From Terrabacter tumescens (GTDB taxonomy: Bacteria; Actinomycetota; Actinomycetes; Actinomycetales; Dermatophilaceae): a stretch of 64,000 nucleotides of DNA. This document shows, one piece after another, positions 8,441 through 17,240 of this stretch. Both the position numbers and the translations under genes were made by a program. Numbering within the stretch: the first letter of the stretch is position 1; the number at the start of each line of letters is the position of its first letter. Below the pieces are notes generated by a model. The model was not told the DNA's origin and did no database searches. It saw only the letters and a program-made list of their open reading frames with translations. The stretch spans positions 333,103 to 397,102 of the forward strand of contig NZ_BMNZ01000004.1 of NCBI RefSeq assembly GCF_014646815.1, in the 5' to 3' direction.

Positions 8441-9694
8441 TCAGGCGTTGGCGGGTGCCCCTCCTTCGCGCGCGGACGCCTCCATCTCGTGGTCGAGCTC
8501 CGCTGACGACTCGTCGCTGAAGAGGTGCTTGCCCACGGCGTTGAGGACGGCCGCGAACGGCACGGCCACGAGGGCGCCGACGATGCCGGCGATGATCGAG
8601 CCGGTCGCGATCGCGAGGATGACCGCGAGCGGGTGGACGCTGACCGCCTTGCCGAGCAGGAACGGCTGGAGCACGTGCGACTCGAGCTGCTGCACGCCGA
8701 TGACGATCGCGAGCATGATGAGCGCGACCCCGGGACCGTGGGCCACGAGGGCGAGCAGCACCGCGACGGCGCCGGAGAGCAGCGCACCGACGATCGGGAT
8801 GAACGCGAGGATGAAGACGAGGATGCCGATCGCGAACGCGAAGGGCACCTTGAGGATCGCCGCACCGACCGAGATGCCGACGGCGTCGACGAAGGCGACG
8901 ATCATCGTCGCGCGCACGAACGCCGAGAGCTGGTGCCAGGCGATGAAGCCGGAGGAGTTGACGCGCGTCCGGGTCGCGCGCGGGAAGAGCCGCACCACCC
9001 AGCTCCAGATGCGCGGTCCCTCGTAGAGGAAGAAGAACAGCGAGAAGAGCGCGATGAACAGGCCCGCGACGAAGTGCGTCGCGGTGAGGCCGACCGACGT
9101 CGCGGTGTCGCCGAGGTTGCCCGACTCGCTGACCTTGTCGCGGATGGTGTTGAAGTACGCGTCGAACTGGGCGTCGGTGATCTTGAACGTCGTGCGCACC
9201 CAGTCGCGGATGCGCTCGAGGCCGGTCGCCACCTGGCTCGTGAGGTCGGAGAAGCCGCTGCTGAACTGCGTGCCGACGAGCGTGAACAGGGCGCTGATGA
9301 GCAGGATCGTGCCGAGCAGGGTCAGGCCGGCGGCGGCGCCCGGCTTCATGACCCGGTGCAGCGAGCTCGCAACGGGGCGCAGCAGCGCCGTCAGCAGGAT
9401 CGCGATCGCGACCGGCACGATGATCTCGGAGACGGTGCGCACGGCGAGGGACAGCAGGTAGATGGCGGCGCCGATGAGCAGCAGGCGCCAGGCCCACTCG
9501 CTCGCGACCCGGATGCTCTGCGGCACGGCCGCGGCCTCCACACCGGGGATCTCGTCGTGGATCTCGTCGTGGATCTCGTCAGCGGTGCTCGTCGGGCGGT
9601 CGTCGAGGTCGAGCGCGTCGTCGCCGTCGCGCGTGGAGACGGGCTGGGTCACGTCGCGAGGCGCGCCGGAGGGGGCGGCGTGGTTGTCGGTCAC
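8441..9694 (-). CDS. AI-2E family transporter (YdiK/TqsA-like permease)
   Basis: A 417-residue membrane protein of the AI-2 exporter superfamily. After about 60 charged residues come paired helices (LLLIGAAIYLLSLAVRTV, VPVAIAILLTALLRPV), a soluble central segment, then five or more helices, including the conserved FAFAIGILVFILAFIPIVGALLSG and QQLESHVLQPFLLGKAVSVHPL family signatures. The N-terminus contains the short tandem Asp-Glu-Ile-His repeat encoded by three 12-bp units. Start GTG 9694 (or 9700) is chosen because upstream sequence loses homology and contains an intergenic GTATGCC motif. Family members export AI-2 or act as Na+/H+ antiporters; the substrate is unknown here. Confidence 0.85.
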   Translation of the reverse strand: MTDNHAAPSGAPRDVTQPVSTRDGDDALDLDDRPTSTADEIHDEIHDEIPGVEAAAVPQSIRVASEWAWRLLLIGAAIYLLSLAVRTVSEIIVPVAIAILLTALLRPVASSLHRVMKPGAAAGLTLLGTILLISALFTLVGTQFSSGFSDLTSQVATGLERIRDWVRTTFKITDAQFDAYFNTIRDKVSESGNLGDTATSVGLTATHFVAGLFIALFSLFFFLYEGPRIWSWVVRLFPRATRTRVNSSGFIAWHQLSAFVRATMIVAFVDAVGISVGAAILKVPFAFAIGILVFILAFIPIVGALLSGAVAVLLALVAHGPGVALIMLAIVIGVQQLESHVLQPFLLGKAVSVHPLAVILAIATGSIIAGIVGALVAVPFAAVLNAVGKHLFSDESSAELDHEMEASAREGGAPANA

Positions 9695-10019
9695 GACCAC
9701 ACCGTATGCCGCGTGGCGGGCTTCCGGTGGATCACCCGCCGTGGGGTCGGTCCGCGACGGCTGCCTCGGTGGCTGCCACGGTGGCTGACTCGGTGTCACG
9801 ATCGGGCATCGGCGCGGTGGATGAGGGCCCCCGCCGCGACGTCGACGACGACACTCTCGGCATGACGACGTTCTGGGAGAAGGCGCCACCAGCGCCACCG
9901 GTGCGGCCGCGTCGCCCTCGCTGGTCACGCACGGGCGTCCGTCGTGGTCGTCCCGGCGTCCGTCGACCTCGCACGCCTGGTCCGGCGAACCTGACGTCGG
10001 CCGTGCGTACGCTCGGAGG
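9695..10019. other. Intergenic region, no gene supported
   Basis: This 325-bp gap lies between the divergent AI-2E-type gene and the NmrA-like gene. It holds a GTATGCC motif at 9703 and repeated CGGTGGCTG units near 9765-9790. An open frame exists on the plus strand, but its residue composition (Arg/Pro-rich) looks like chance in GC-rich DNA. The two promoters presumably lie here. Confidence 0.5.
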
Positions 10020-10892
10020 ATGAGCGACGCCTCGGCTGCAGACCGTCCCACCCTCGCCGTCACCGGCTCGACCGGCTGGCTCGGCGGGCTCGTCGCCAGG
10101 GACCTCGCGGACCGAGGCGTCCGGCAGCGGTTGCTCGTGCGTGACGTGACGCGGGCCCCGGACCTGCCGGGTTCCGTTGCGGCCCAGTGCACCTACCGAG
10201 ATGGCGACGCCGCCCGGGCTGCCCTCGAGGGTGTCGAGACGCTCTTCATGGTCTCGGCGGCCGAGAACGAGGACCGGCTGGCCGAGCACCGTGCGTTCGT
10301 CGACGCGGCGGCCGCGGCTCGTGTGCACCACGGCGTCTACGTGTCGTTCTTCGGCGCGGCCCCCGACGCGACGTTCACCCTCGCCCGCGACCACGCCGCC
10401 ACCGAGGAGCACCTGCGCGCCTCCGGGATGTCGTGGACCTTCCTGCGCGACAACCTCTACCTCGAGTTCATCGACCAGATGGTCGGCGACGACGGCCTCA
10501 TCCGTGGCCCGGCAGGCGAAGGCCGCGCGGCCGTCGTGTCGCACGCCGACATCGCCCGCGCCGCTGTCGCCGTGCTGCTCGACCCGGCGTCGCACGAGGG
10601 CGCGAGCTACGACCTGACCGGGCCGGAGGCCCTGACGTTCGCCGAGATGGCCCGGACGGTCAGTGAGGTCACCGGTCGGGACGTGCGCTTCCACGACGAG
10701 ACGGTGGAGGAGGCGTATGCGTCGCGCGCCGCCTACGGGGCGCCGGACTGGCAGGTGGACGCCTGGGTCTCCACCTACACGGCGGTCGCCGCCGGCGAGC
10801 TCGACGGGGTCAGCGACGACGTCGAACGCCTCACCGGCCGCCGGCCGACCTCGCTGCGGGACCACCTCGTGTCCCAGCGCGGGTCGAGGTGA
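10020..10892 (+). CDS. NmrA-like NAD(P)-binding reductase (atypical SDR)
   Basis: A 290-residue protein with an N-terminal Rossmann fold (LAVTGSTGWLGGLVARDL, about residues 12-29; GxTGxxG form) and the YRDGDAARAALEGVETLFMVSA segment typical of NmrA/QorB-type atypical short-chain dehydrogenases. No canonical Tyr-x-x-x-Lys is evident, as usual for this group. Members are quinone reductases or redox-sensing regulators. GGAGG directly abuts the ATG, which is closer than normal. The stop codon is inside a strong hairpin shared with the convergent ackA gene. Substrate unknown. Confidence 0.85.
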   Translation: MSDASAADRPTLAVTGSTGWLGGLVARDLADRGVRQRLLVRDVTRAPDLPGSVAAQCTYRDGDAARAALEGVETLFMVSAAENEDRLAEHRAFVDAAAAARVHHGVYVSFFGAAPDATFTLARDHAATEEHLRASGMSWTFLRDNLYLEFIDQMVGDDGLIRGPAGEGRAAVVSHADIARAAVAVLLDPASHEGASYDLTGPEALTFAEMARTVSEVTGRDVRFHDETVEEAYASRAAYGAPDWQVDAWVSTYTAVAAGELDGVSDDVERLTGRRPTSLRDHLVSQRGSR

Positions 10893-10929
10893 TCGCGGCA
10901 CCCGCCTGAGTGCCGGCATCACCTCGACC
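10882..10929. terminator. Bidirectional terminator between NmrA-like gene and ackA
   Basis: The 20-nt arms at 10882-10901 and 10910-10929 pair over 12 plus 6 bp with one 2-nt internal mismatch and an 8-nt loop. The left arm contains the stop codon of the upstream gene, and ackA ends 35 bp to the right. Confidence 0.8.
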
Positions 10930-10963
10930 GGGGCCGCGGGACCATCCGACCAGGGTCAGCGGG

Positions 10964-12121
10964 TCAGCCGACGAGGTCGGCGGTCTGGCGGGCGATGGCC
11001 AGCTCCTCGTTCGTCGGCACCACGGCGACGACGACCCGTGACCCGAAGGGCGAGATGACCCGTGCCTCGGTCGAGCCGGCCTCATTGAGGGCGTCGTCGA
11101 TGCTGATGCCGAGCTCGCCGAGGCCGGCGGCGACCGCGGCGCGGACCGGGGCGCTGTGCTGACCGATGCCTGCTGTGAAGACGAGGACGTCGGCGCCGCC
11201 GAGGATCGCGAGGTACGCCCCGACGTAGTGCTTGAGCCGGTGCACGAAGACGTCGAAGGCGAGGCGGGCGTCGTCGTCGCCGGCCTCGACCCGCTGCACG
11301 AGCTCGCGGAAGTCGTTGACGCCGCTGAGGCCGAGCACCCCGGACTTCTTGTTGAGCAGGGTGTCGATCTCGTCGAGGGACATCCCCGCCTCACGGGCGA
11401 GATATGCGTGCAGCCCGGGGTCGACGTCGCCGGAGCGCGTGCCCATGACGAGGCCCTGCAGCGGCGTGAGCCCCATCGACGTCTCGACGGCGCGGCCGCC
11501 GCGGACCGCCGACGCCGAGCAGCCGTTGCCGAGGTGGAGGATCACCTGACGCAGGTCCTCGACGGGCCGGTCCAGCAGCTCGGCGGTGGCGTGCGCGACG
11601 AACTGGTGCGACGTGCCGTGGAAGCCGTAGCGGCGGATCGAGTGCTTCGCGGCGAGGTCGCGGGGCACGGCATACGTCGACGCCTCGGTCGGCAGGGAGG
11701 AGAAGAAGGCGGTGTCGAAGATCGCGACGTGCGGCACGTCGTAGCGCTTGCGCGCGGCCTCGATGCCGATGACGGCCGCCGGGTTGTGCAGTGGCGCAAG
11801 AGCGCTCAGCGCCTTGATGCGGTCGAGCACGCCGTCGTCGATGACGACCGGCTCGGAGAAGTCGGGGCCGCCGTGGACGACGCGGTGCCCGACGGCGCGC
11901 AGCGGCACCTCGTCGAGCCGGATCCCGGCATCCTGCAGCTGCGATCGCATCGCCTCCAGGGCGCCGGAGTGGTCGGCGACCTCGCTGCCGGACTCGCCGA
12001 TGCGCTCGACGAGACCGGCGGCGCGGACCTCGCCCGACTCGGGCACGACGAGCTGGTACTTGAGCGAGGAGGACCCGGCATTGAGGACGAGGACGGGACG
12101 GTCGGTGGGGGACTGCGTCAC
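10964..12121 (-). CDS. ackA: Acetate kinase
   Basis: A 385-residue enzyme that interconverts acetyl phosphate + ADP and acetate + ATP. All signatures are present: VLVLNAGSSSLKYQL at the N-terminus (phosphate-binding), HRVVHGG, the RYGFHGTSHQFV motif and ILHLGNGCSASAV, then FTAGIGQHS near the C-terminus. The start is GTG 12121, which overlaps the stop of pta by 4 bp (GTGA), so the two are translationally coupled. Together they form the Pta-AckA acetate overflow/assimilation route in the cytoplasm. Confidence 0.97.
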   Translation of the reverse strand: MTQSPTDRPVLVLNAGSSSLKYQLVVPESGEVRAAGLVERIGESGSEVADHSGALEAMRSQLQDAGIRLDEVPLRAVGHRVVHGGPDFSEPVVIDDGVLDRIKALSALAPLHNPAAVIGIEAARKRYDVPHVAIFDTAFFSSLPTEASTYAVPRDLAAKHSIRRYGFHGTSHQFVAHATAELLDRPVEDLRQVILHLGNGCSASAVRGGRAVETSMGLTPLQGLVMGTRSGDVDPGLHAYLAREAGMSLDEIDTLLNKKSGVLGLSGVNDFRELVQRVEAGDDDARLAFDVFVHRLKHYVGAYLAILGGADVLVFTAGIGQHSAPVRAAVAAGLGELGISIDDALNEAGSTEARVISPFGSRVVVAVVPTNEELAIARQTADLVG

Positions 12122-14223
12122 TGGTTGCTTCCCTGCTGCTCGGCCGAGACGCCCTGCGCCTGCACGGCGGTGATGGCGACGGTGTTGACGATGTCGTCGA
12201 CGAGGGCGCCGCGCGACAGGTCGTTGACCGGCTTGCGCAGGCCCTGCAGCACGGGGCCGACCGCCACGGCGTGCGCGCTGCGCTGGACGGCCTTGTAGGT
12301 GTTGTTGCCCGTGTTGAGGTCGGGGAAGACGAAGACCGTCGCGTGGCCCGCGACGTCGGAGTCCGGCATCTTCGCGCGGCCCACGACCGGGTCGATGGCC
12401 GCGTCGTACTGGATCGGCCCGGCGAGCGCGAGCTCCGGGGCACGCTCGGCGACGAGCGTCGTTGCGGCGCGGACCTTCTCGACCTCGGCGCCCGAGCCGC
12501 TCGACCCCGTCGAGTAGGACAGCATCGCGACGCGCGGCTCGATGCCGAACTGCTGCGCGGTCTGCGCCGACGAGATGGCGATGTCGGCGAGCTGCTCGGC
12601 GGTGGGGTCGGGGATGACGGCGCAGTCGCCGTAGACGAGCACCCGGTCGGCCAGGCACATGAGGAAGACGCTCGAGACCGTCTTGACGCCCTCGGCCGTC
12701 TTGACGAACTCGAGCGCCGGCCGGATCGTGTGCGCCGTCGTGTTGACCGCGCCCGACACCATGCCGTCGGCGAGACCGAGGTGGACCATCATCGTGCCGA
12801 AGTACGAGATGTCGGTGACGACCTCACGGGCGCGCTCGACGGTCATGCCCTTGTGGGCCCGCGCGACGGCATACTCCTGCGCGAAGCGCTCGACGAGCTC
12901 GGGGTCGGTGGGGGACAGGACCGCAGCGGCGTCGAGGTCGAGCCCGAGGGCCGAGCCGCGCGCCCGTACCTTCGTCTCGTCACCGAGCAGCGTCAGGTCG
13001 GCGACGCCGCGACGCAGCAGGATGTCGGCCGCCTCGAGGATGCGGTCGTCCTGGCTCTCGGGGAGCACGATGTGCTTGCGGTCCGAGCGAGCCCGCTCCA
13101 TGAGCTGGAACTCGAACATCAGCGGCGTGCGCACTTCGGAGGCCGAGACGTCGACGGCCGCGAGGAGGGCCGCCTGGTCGACGCTCTCGGCGAAGAGGCG
13201 ACGTGCGGTCTCGATCTTGTTGCGAGAGCCCTTCGTCATGGGGCCGCGCACCTGCATGAGCCGCTCGGCCGTGCGGAAGGTGCCGTCGTCGGTGAGCGCG
13301 ATCGGCAGGTCCTGCTGCACGCCGGCCGACAGCCGCGAGATCGTCTCGGGGATCGGGTAGCCGCCGGTGAGGATGATCCCGGCGAGCGTCGGGAAGGTGC
13401 CCGACTGGTGGGCGAGCAGCAGTCCGGGGATGAGGTCGGTGCGGTCGCTCGGCGCGATGACGGTGACGTCCGGTCCCAGCCGCGCGAGGACGTTGGGCAG
13501 GCTCATCGCGGCGACGATGAGCCCGAGGCTGTCGCGGTCCATCCACGACTCGCTGCCGAGCACGAGCTGGGCGCCGATGGCGTCGGCGAGGGCGCGGAAG
13601 CTCGGGGCGGACAGCAGAGAGTTCTCCGGCATCGCCGCAGTCACGGGGAAGGGGAGCGTGGCCAGCGCTGCCCGCACCTCGTCGAGGTCGTCCGGCTCGA
13701 CCCGGTTGGCGACGACGGCGACCGTCTGGGCGTGGTTGGCGCGCAGCTCGGCGATGGCGCCGTCGGCGGCGACGCGGATCTGGTCGGGGGTGCGGTCACG
13801 GCCGTGGACGACGAGGACGACGGCCGAGCCGAGGTTGGCGGCGACGCGGGCGTTGAAGGACAGCTCGGTGCCGGTCGAGACGTCGGTGTAGTCCGAGCCG
13901 AGCACGAGCACGACGTCGAAGCGTGTGCTCAGGGCGCCGAACCGCTCGACGATGAGGTGCAGCGCCTCGTCGGGGTCGTCATGGGCCTGTGCGTAGGTGA
14001 CGCCGAGTGCCTCGTCGTAGGTCTGCTCGACCCCGGGCTGGCTCACGAGCATCTCGACGATGTGGTCGACCTCGTCGTCGGGACCCGTGCCGCCCAACGT
14101 CGTCAGCGGGCGGAAGACGCCGACCGACCCGACCTCTCGCAACAGGGCGTCGAGCAGGCCGAGGGCCACGGCGGACTTGCCCGTCAGCCCCTCCGGCGAG
14201 GCGACGTAGACGCTTCGGCTCAC
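12118..14223 (-). CDS. pta: Phosphate acetyltransferase (long form)
   Basis: A 701-residue protein with the three-part architecture of long Pta. An N-terminal P-loop-like AAA/DRTGG region (SVYVASPEGLTGKSAVALGLLDA, residues 3-25) is followed by a DRTGG-type middle domain (about 215-330) and the catalytic PTA_PTB domain (about 375-695). The last carries the SYSTGSSGSGAEVEKV and DAAIDPVVGRAKMPDSDVAG segments. It transfers acetyl between CoA and phosphate. It is the first gene of pta-ackA on this strand, starts 9 bp beyond the OsmC stop, and may share transcription with it. Confidence 0.97.
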   Translation of the reverse strand: MSRSVYVASPEGLTGKSAVALGLLDALLREVGSVGVFRPLTTLGGTGPDDEVDHIVEMLVSQPGVEQTYDEALGVTYAQAHDDPDEALHLIVERFGALSTRFDVVLVLGSDYTDVSTGTELSFNARVAANLGSAVVLVVHGRDRTPDQIRVAADGAIAELRANHAQTVAVVANRVEPDDLDEVRAALATLPFPVTAAMPENSLLSAPSFRALADAIGAQLVLGSESWMDRDSLGLIVAAMSLPNVLARLGPDVTVIAPSDRTDLIPGLLLAHQSGTFPTLAGIILTGGYPIPETISRLSAGVQQDLPIALTDDGTFRTAERLMQVRGPMTKGSRNKIETARRLFAESVDQAALLAAVDVSASEVRTPLMFEFQLMERARSDRKHIVLPESQDDRILEAADILLRRGVADLTLLGDETKVRARGSALGLDLDAAAVLSPTDPELVERFAQEYAVARAHKGMTVERAREVVTDISYFGTMMVHLGLADGMVSGAVNTTAHTIRPALEFVKTAEGVKTVSSVFLMCLADRVLVYGDCAVIPDPTAEQLADIAISSAQTAQQFGIEPRVAMLSYSTGSSGSGAEVEKVRAATTLVAERAPELALAGPIQYDAAIDPVVGRAKMPDSDVAGHATVFVFPDLNTGNNTYKAVQRSAHAVAVGPVLQGLRKPVNDLSRGALVDDIVNTVAITAVQAQGVSAEQQGSNQ

Positions 14224-14232
14224 GGCACGAAC

Positions 14233-14751
14233 CTACCGGTCCGCAGCGCTGGGGCGTCGGCGCACCTCGAAGGTCGGCGGGTGCCGAAGGGACTGCCCGA
14301 CAACGCAGTAGCGCTCGGTCGCCGTCGCGAGCCGTGCCAGCGTCGCGTCGTCCGCGTCCGTCGAGACCTCGGCGACGAGGCGCGGCAGCAGGACCCCGAC
14401 CGGCGCGGCCCGGTCGACCCCGAGGGTGCCGCGCGCGTCGAACTGCGCCTCCGCCCGCAGCGCGACGTCGCGCAGCTCGACGCCGAACGCGACCGAGACG
14501 GCGTGCAGCGTGACACCCGCGCACGCGACGAGCGCCTCCATGAGCATGTCGCCCGAGCAGGCGTCCGACCCGTCGCCGCCTGTCGCCGGGTGCAGTCCTG
14601 CGCGCACGACGCCCGCCGTCGTGCGCACCTCGACGGTGACCGGTTCCCCGAAGACGGCGCTCGCCGAGACCGAGTGCATCGCGGCCTCCGGGTCCTCCCG
14701 GTAGCGCGCCTTGAGCGGCTCCTGCGCCGCGCGCAGCTCGTCCCGGTTCAT
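14233..14751 (-). CDS. OsmC family protein
   Basis: A 172-residue OsmC/Ohr-fold protein. The two conserved cysteines are visible: one in SDACSGDMLMEALVACAGVTLHAV (peroxidatic segment, about residues 70-93) and one in RYCVVGQSL near the C-terminus. The family reduces organic hydroperoxides or other thiol-reactive stress products. ATG 14751 is chosen; upstream frame sequence lacks similarity. The stop lies 9 bp before the pta start, suggesting a shared transcript with pta-ackA. Its partner reductant (mycothiol or lipoyl protein) is unknown. Confidence 0.85.
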   Translation of the reverse strand: MNRDELRAAQEPLKARYREDPEAAMHSVSASAVFGEPVTVEVRTTAGVVRAGLHPATGGDGSDACSGDMLMEALVACAGVTLHAVSVAFGVELRDVALRAEAQFDARGTLGVDRAAPVGVLLPRLVAEVSTDADDATLARLATATERYCVVGQSLRHPPTFEVRRRPSAADR

Positions 14752-14870
14752 GTCGCGTCGCTCAGGTGCTGCTGGGCCATGGCTGGCTCCCGTCGTCAGG
14801 GTCCTGTCCCGACACCGTATGCCGGGTGCTCGGGTCGCGTGCGCCCCTGCGGGACGGCGTCCCCTCCGGC

Positions 14871-15701
14871 TCACGCGGTCGTGTGCAGGCCGAGTCTGCG
14901 GACGAGGCGCACCGCGTCGTGCGGCGCGTGGCCCAACGCGTCGTTGTCGAAGTAGACGTGCACGTCGTGGCCCTGCTCCAGCCAGGCCTCGCAGGTCCGC
15001 GCCCACCGGTCGAGGGAGGCGTCGGTGTAGCCGCTCGCGTAGAGCTCGGTCTCGCCGTGCAGGCGCACGTAGCGGAAGTCGCTCGTCGCGTCGTCCATGA
15101 CGGGCCAGCGGCCCGCGCTGTCGGCGATGACCATGGCGACGCCGTGCTCCTGGCACAGGGCCCGCGCCTCCTGCGAGTCGAAGCTCTCGTGCCGCGGCTC
15201 GAGCGCGTGGCGCACCGGTGCGTCGACCTCGCACGTCGTGAGGATCCGGTCCTCCTTGAGCTTGTCGTCGTGCTGCTCGGCCAGGCGCGCGGCGTCGCCG
15301 GTCGTGCGCGGCAGCAGCTCGAAGAAGCGGGCCAGGCGCTCGCGGTCGAAGGTGATCCGCTCAGGCAGCTGCCACAGGACCGGCCCGAGCTGCGGCCCGA
15401 GCGCGAGGACCCCACTCGCGAAGAAGTTGGCCAGGGGCGTCTCCACGTCGCGCAGCGCCTTCATGTGGGTGATGAACCGTCCGCCCTTGACGGCGAAGTC
15501 GACGTCACGGGGGACGGCAGCGCGCCACGCGGCATACGAGCTCGGTCGCTGGAGGGAGTAGAACGACCCGTTGAGCTCGATGGAGGTCATCCGCTCGGCG
15601 GCGTAGGTCAGCTCGAGGCGTTGGGGGAGACCCTTGGGGTAGAAGTCGCCGCGCCACGACGGGTAGCGCCAGCCGGAGACGCCGATCCGTGCGTGAGGCA
15701 T
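14871..15701 (-). CDS. DUF72 (YecE-like) TIM-barrel protein
   Basis: A 276-residue member of DUF72. It opens with RIGVSGWRYPSWRGDFYPKGLPQRLELTYAAERMTS-type sequence (here split to stay short: GVSGWRYPSWRG, then FYPKGLP), followed by SIELNGSFYSLQ, VKGGRFITHMKAL and the C-terminal YVRLHGETELYASGY and VYFDNDALGHAP. These are the hallmark residues of the family, whose biochemical role is not established. It lies between CorA and OsmC genes on the same strand with a 119-bp gap after it that carries a GTATGCC motif (14815). Confidence 0.88.
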   Translation of the reverse strand: MPHARIGVSGWRYPSWRGDFYPKGLPQRLELTYAAERMTSIELNGSFYSLQRPSSYAAWRAAVPRDVDFAVKGGRFITHMKALRDVETPLANFFASGVLALGPQLGPVLWQLPERITFDRERLARFFELLPRTTGDAARLAEQHDDKLKEDRILTTCEVDAPVRHALEPRHESFDSQEARALCQEHGVAMVIADSAGRWPVMDDATSDFRYVRLHGETELYASGYTDASLDRWARTCEAWLEQGHDVHVYFDNDALGHAPHDAVRLVRRLGLHTTA

Positions 15702-15737
15702 GTCCGCTCCTTACCCGTGGGGACGCCGCAGGACCGG

Positions 15738-16889
15738 CTAGATCCAGCGACGCCCCTTGAAGATGCCGTAGAGCCCGATGCTGACGAGCCCCATCATGCC
15801 GATGGCGTAGAGGTAGCCGAAGCGCCAGTGCAGCTCCGGCATGGCGTCGAAGTTCATCCCGTAGACCGTGCCGATGAGCGTCGGCGCGAAGAGGATCGCG
15901 GCCCACGCGGAGATCTTCTTGACCTCCTCGTTCTGGTCCATGCTCGCCTCGGTGAGGGTCTTCATCTCCTCGTTCTGCTGCTGCGCCACGAGGGTCGCGT
16001 TGACCGTGAGGATGTCGCGGAGCAGGTGACGGAAGCCGTCGACCTGCTCGCGGACCTCGGTGAGGTGGTCCTCGACGTCGCGCAGGTAGCGCCGCAGCTC
16101 CTCGTCGGTGCCGTACTTCTCGAAGCCGGCCGACAGGGACTGGATGACGGTCGCGAGCGGACGCACGGCGCGCTCGAACTCGATGACCTCGCGGCTCAGC
16201 TCGTAGATGCGCCGCGACACCGCGGGGTCGCCGCGGAAGACCTCGGTCTCGATCTCGTCGATGTCGTTGCGCAGTCCCCGGACGACGGGTCCGTAGCCGT
16301 CGACGACGCGGTCGAGAATCGCGTAGAGGACGGCCTCGGGTCCGCGGGCGAGCAGCTCCGGGTCGCTCTCGAGGCGACGGCGCACGGCCGAGAGGTCGGG
16401 TGCCTCGCTGTGCCGCACGGTGATGACGAAGTCGGGGCCGACGAAGAGGTGCACCTCGCCGAACTCGACCTCCTCGGAGGCATCGACGTAGCGGGCCGCC
16501 CGGAGCACGACGAAGAGGGTGTCGCCGTACCGCTCGATCTTCGGTCGCTGGTGGGCGACGATGGCGTCCTCGACCGCGAGCTCATGCAGGTCGAACTCCG
16601 CTGCGAGAGCGGCGAGCTCGTCCTGGGTGGGCCGGTAGAGACCGATCCAGCCCACGGACTTGGTGAGCTCCCGCAGGCCGCGGAACGTCTCGGCGAGCGT
16701 CACCGGCGACGCCGTGCGCCTCCCGTCGACGTAGATGGCGCTGTCGACCATGCTCGCGCCGGGCCGGCGGTCCTGACGGGTCGACGGGGCGGTCGGCTGC
16801 GGGCTGGTGCGGCCGGCGTGCGTGGACGGCGACGGACGGCGCACGCGGCCGGCGAGGGTGCGGATGGGGTTGCGAGGGCGCTCGGACAT
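15738..16889 (-). CDS. CorA family Mg2+/Co2+ transporter
   Basis: A 383-residue protein. Residues 1-45 are basic and Pro-rich and 46 to about 310 form the cytoplasmic funnel with long charged helices (REVIEFERAVRPLATVIQ). Two C-terminal membrane helices follow, the first ending in the selectivity motif YGMNFDAMPEL (Gly-Met-Asn). The family forms pentameric divalent-cation channels. The ATG at 16889 is preceded by GGGAG, but that ribosome site lies inside the 3' arm of a long three-tier hairpin, so translation could be gated by RNA folding. A second possible start, Met 47, is inside the conserved region and less likely. Confidence 0.92.
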   Translation of the reverse strand: MSERPRNPIRTLAGRVRRPSPSTHAGRTSPQPTAPSTRQDRRPGASMVDSAIYVDGRRTASPVTLAETFRGLRELTKSVGWIGLYRPTQDELAALAAEFDLHELAVEDAIVAHQRPKIERYGDTLFVVLRAARYVDASEEVEFGEVHLFVGPDFVITVRHSEAPDLSAVRRRLESDPELLARGPEAVLYAILDRVVDGYGPVVRGLRNDIDEIETEVFRGDPAVSRRIYELSREVIEFERAVRPLATVIQSLSAGFEKYGTDEELRRYLRDVEDHLTEVREQVDGFRHLLRDILTVNATLVAQQQNEEMKTLTEASMDQNEEVKKISAWAAILFAPTLIGTVYGMNFDAMPELHWRFGYLYAIGMMGLVSIGLYGIFKGRRWI

Positions 16890-16892
16890 GAC

Positions 16893-16962
16893 GACTCCCG
16901 GGTGGGACGAAGGGGCAGGCGGTCATCGCGACGAGAACCGCCGCGAGGCCCCTTCGGGAGTC
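16893..16962 (-). promoter_or_regulatory. Long leader hairpin that can hide the corA ribosome site
   Basis: Read on the minus strand, the 70 nt before the corA ATG fold into three stacked perfect stems: GACTCCCG/CGGGAGTC (16955-16962 with 16893-16900), AGGGGC/GCCCCT and GGCGGT/ACCGCC, with a 13-nt apical loop. The outer 3' arm contains the GGGAG ribosome site 6 nt from the ATG. Further upstream a GGGAGG/CCTCCC stem (about 16995-17026) may form another domain. This looks like a translational control element, possibly metal-responsive, but it does not match a riboswitch I can name. Confidence 0.55.
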
Positions 16963-17240
16963 TCGAGCGGTCAGCTCTCGTCGGGCCTATGACTGGGAGG
17001 CTCGCCGCACATGGCGCCCACCTCCCTGCCGTCGTCGCGCGACGTGCCCGTGTGCCGTCGCCCCGGGGGAGTCTAGACCCGACTGTCGTGTGGCGCCTGG
17101 TCTTCGGGTGCGTGCGAACCGGTGATGACGTGTTCGTGGGCATCACATGAACCGGGCCGAAAGTCCTACTCACGTGGACCGCGTTGCCCCTAGTGTTCGA
17201 ATCAGCCCGCCTCGGGCTCTCGTCACTGGGAGGGAATCGC

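Noticed and set aside
9706-10023. A 105-codon frame before the NmrA-like gene
   Set aside because: Arg/Pro-rich chance frame without ribosome site or recognisable fold.
12271-14955. An 894-codon open frame antisense to pta and OsmC
   Set aside because: Shadow frame; composition is artefactual and the opposite strand encodes complete Pta and OsmC proteins.
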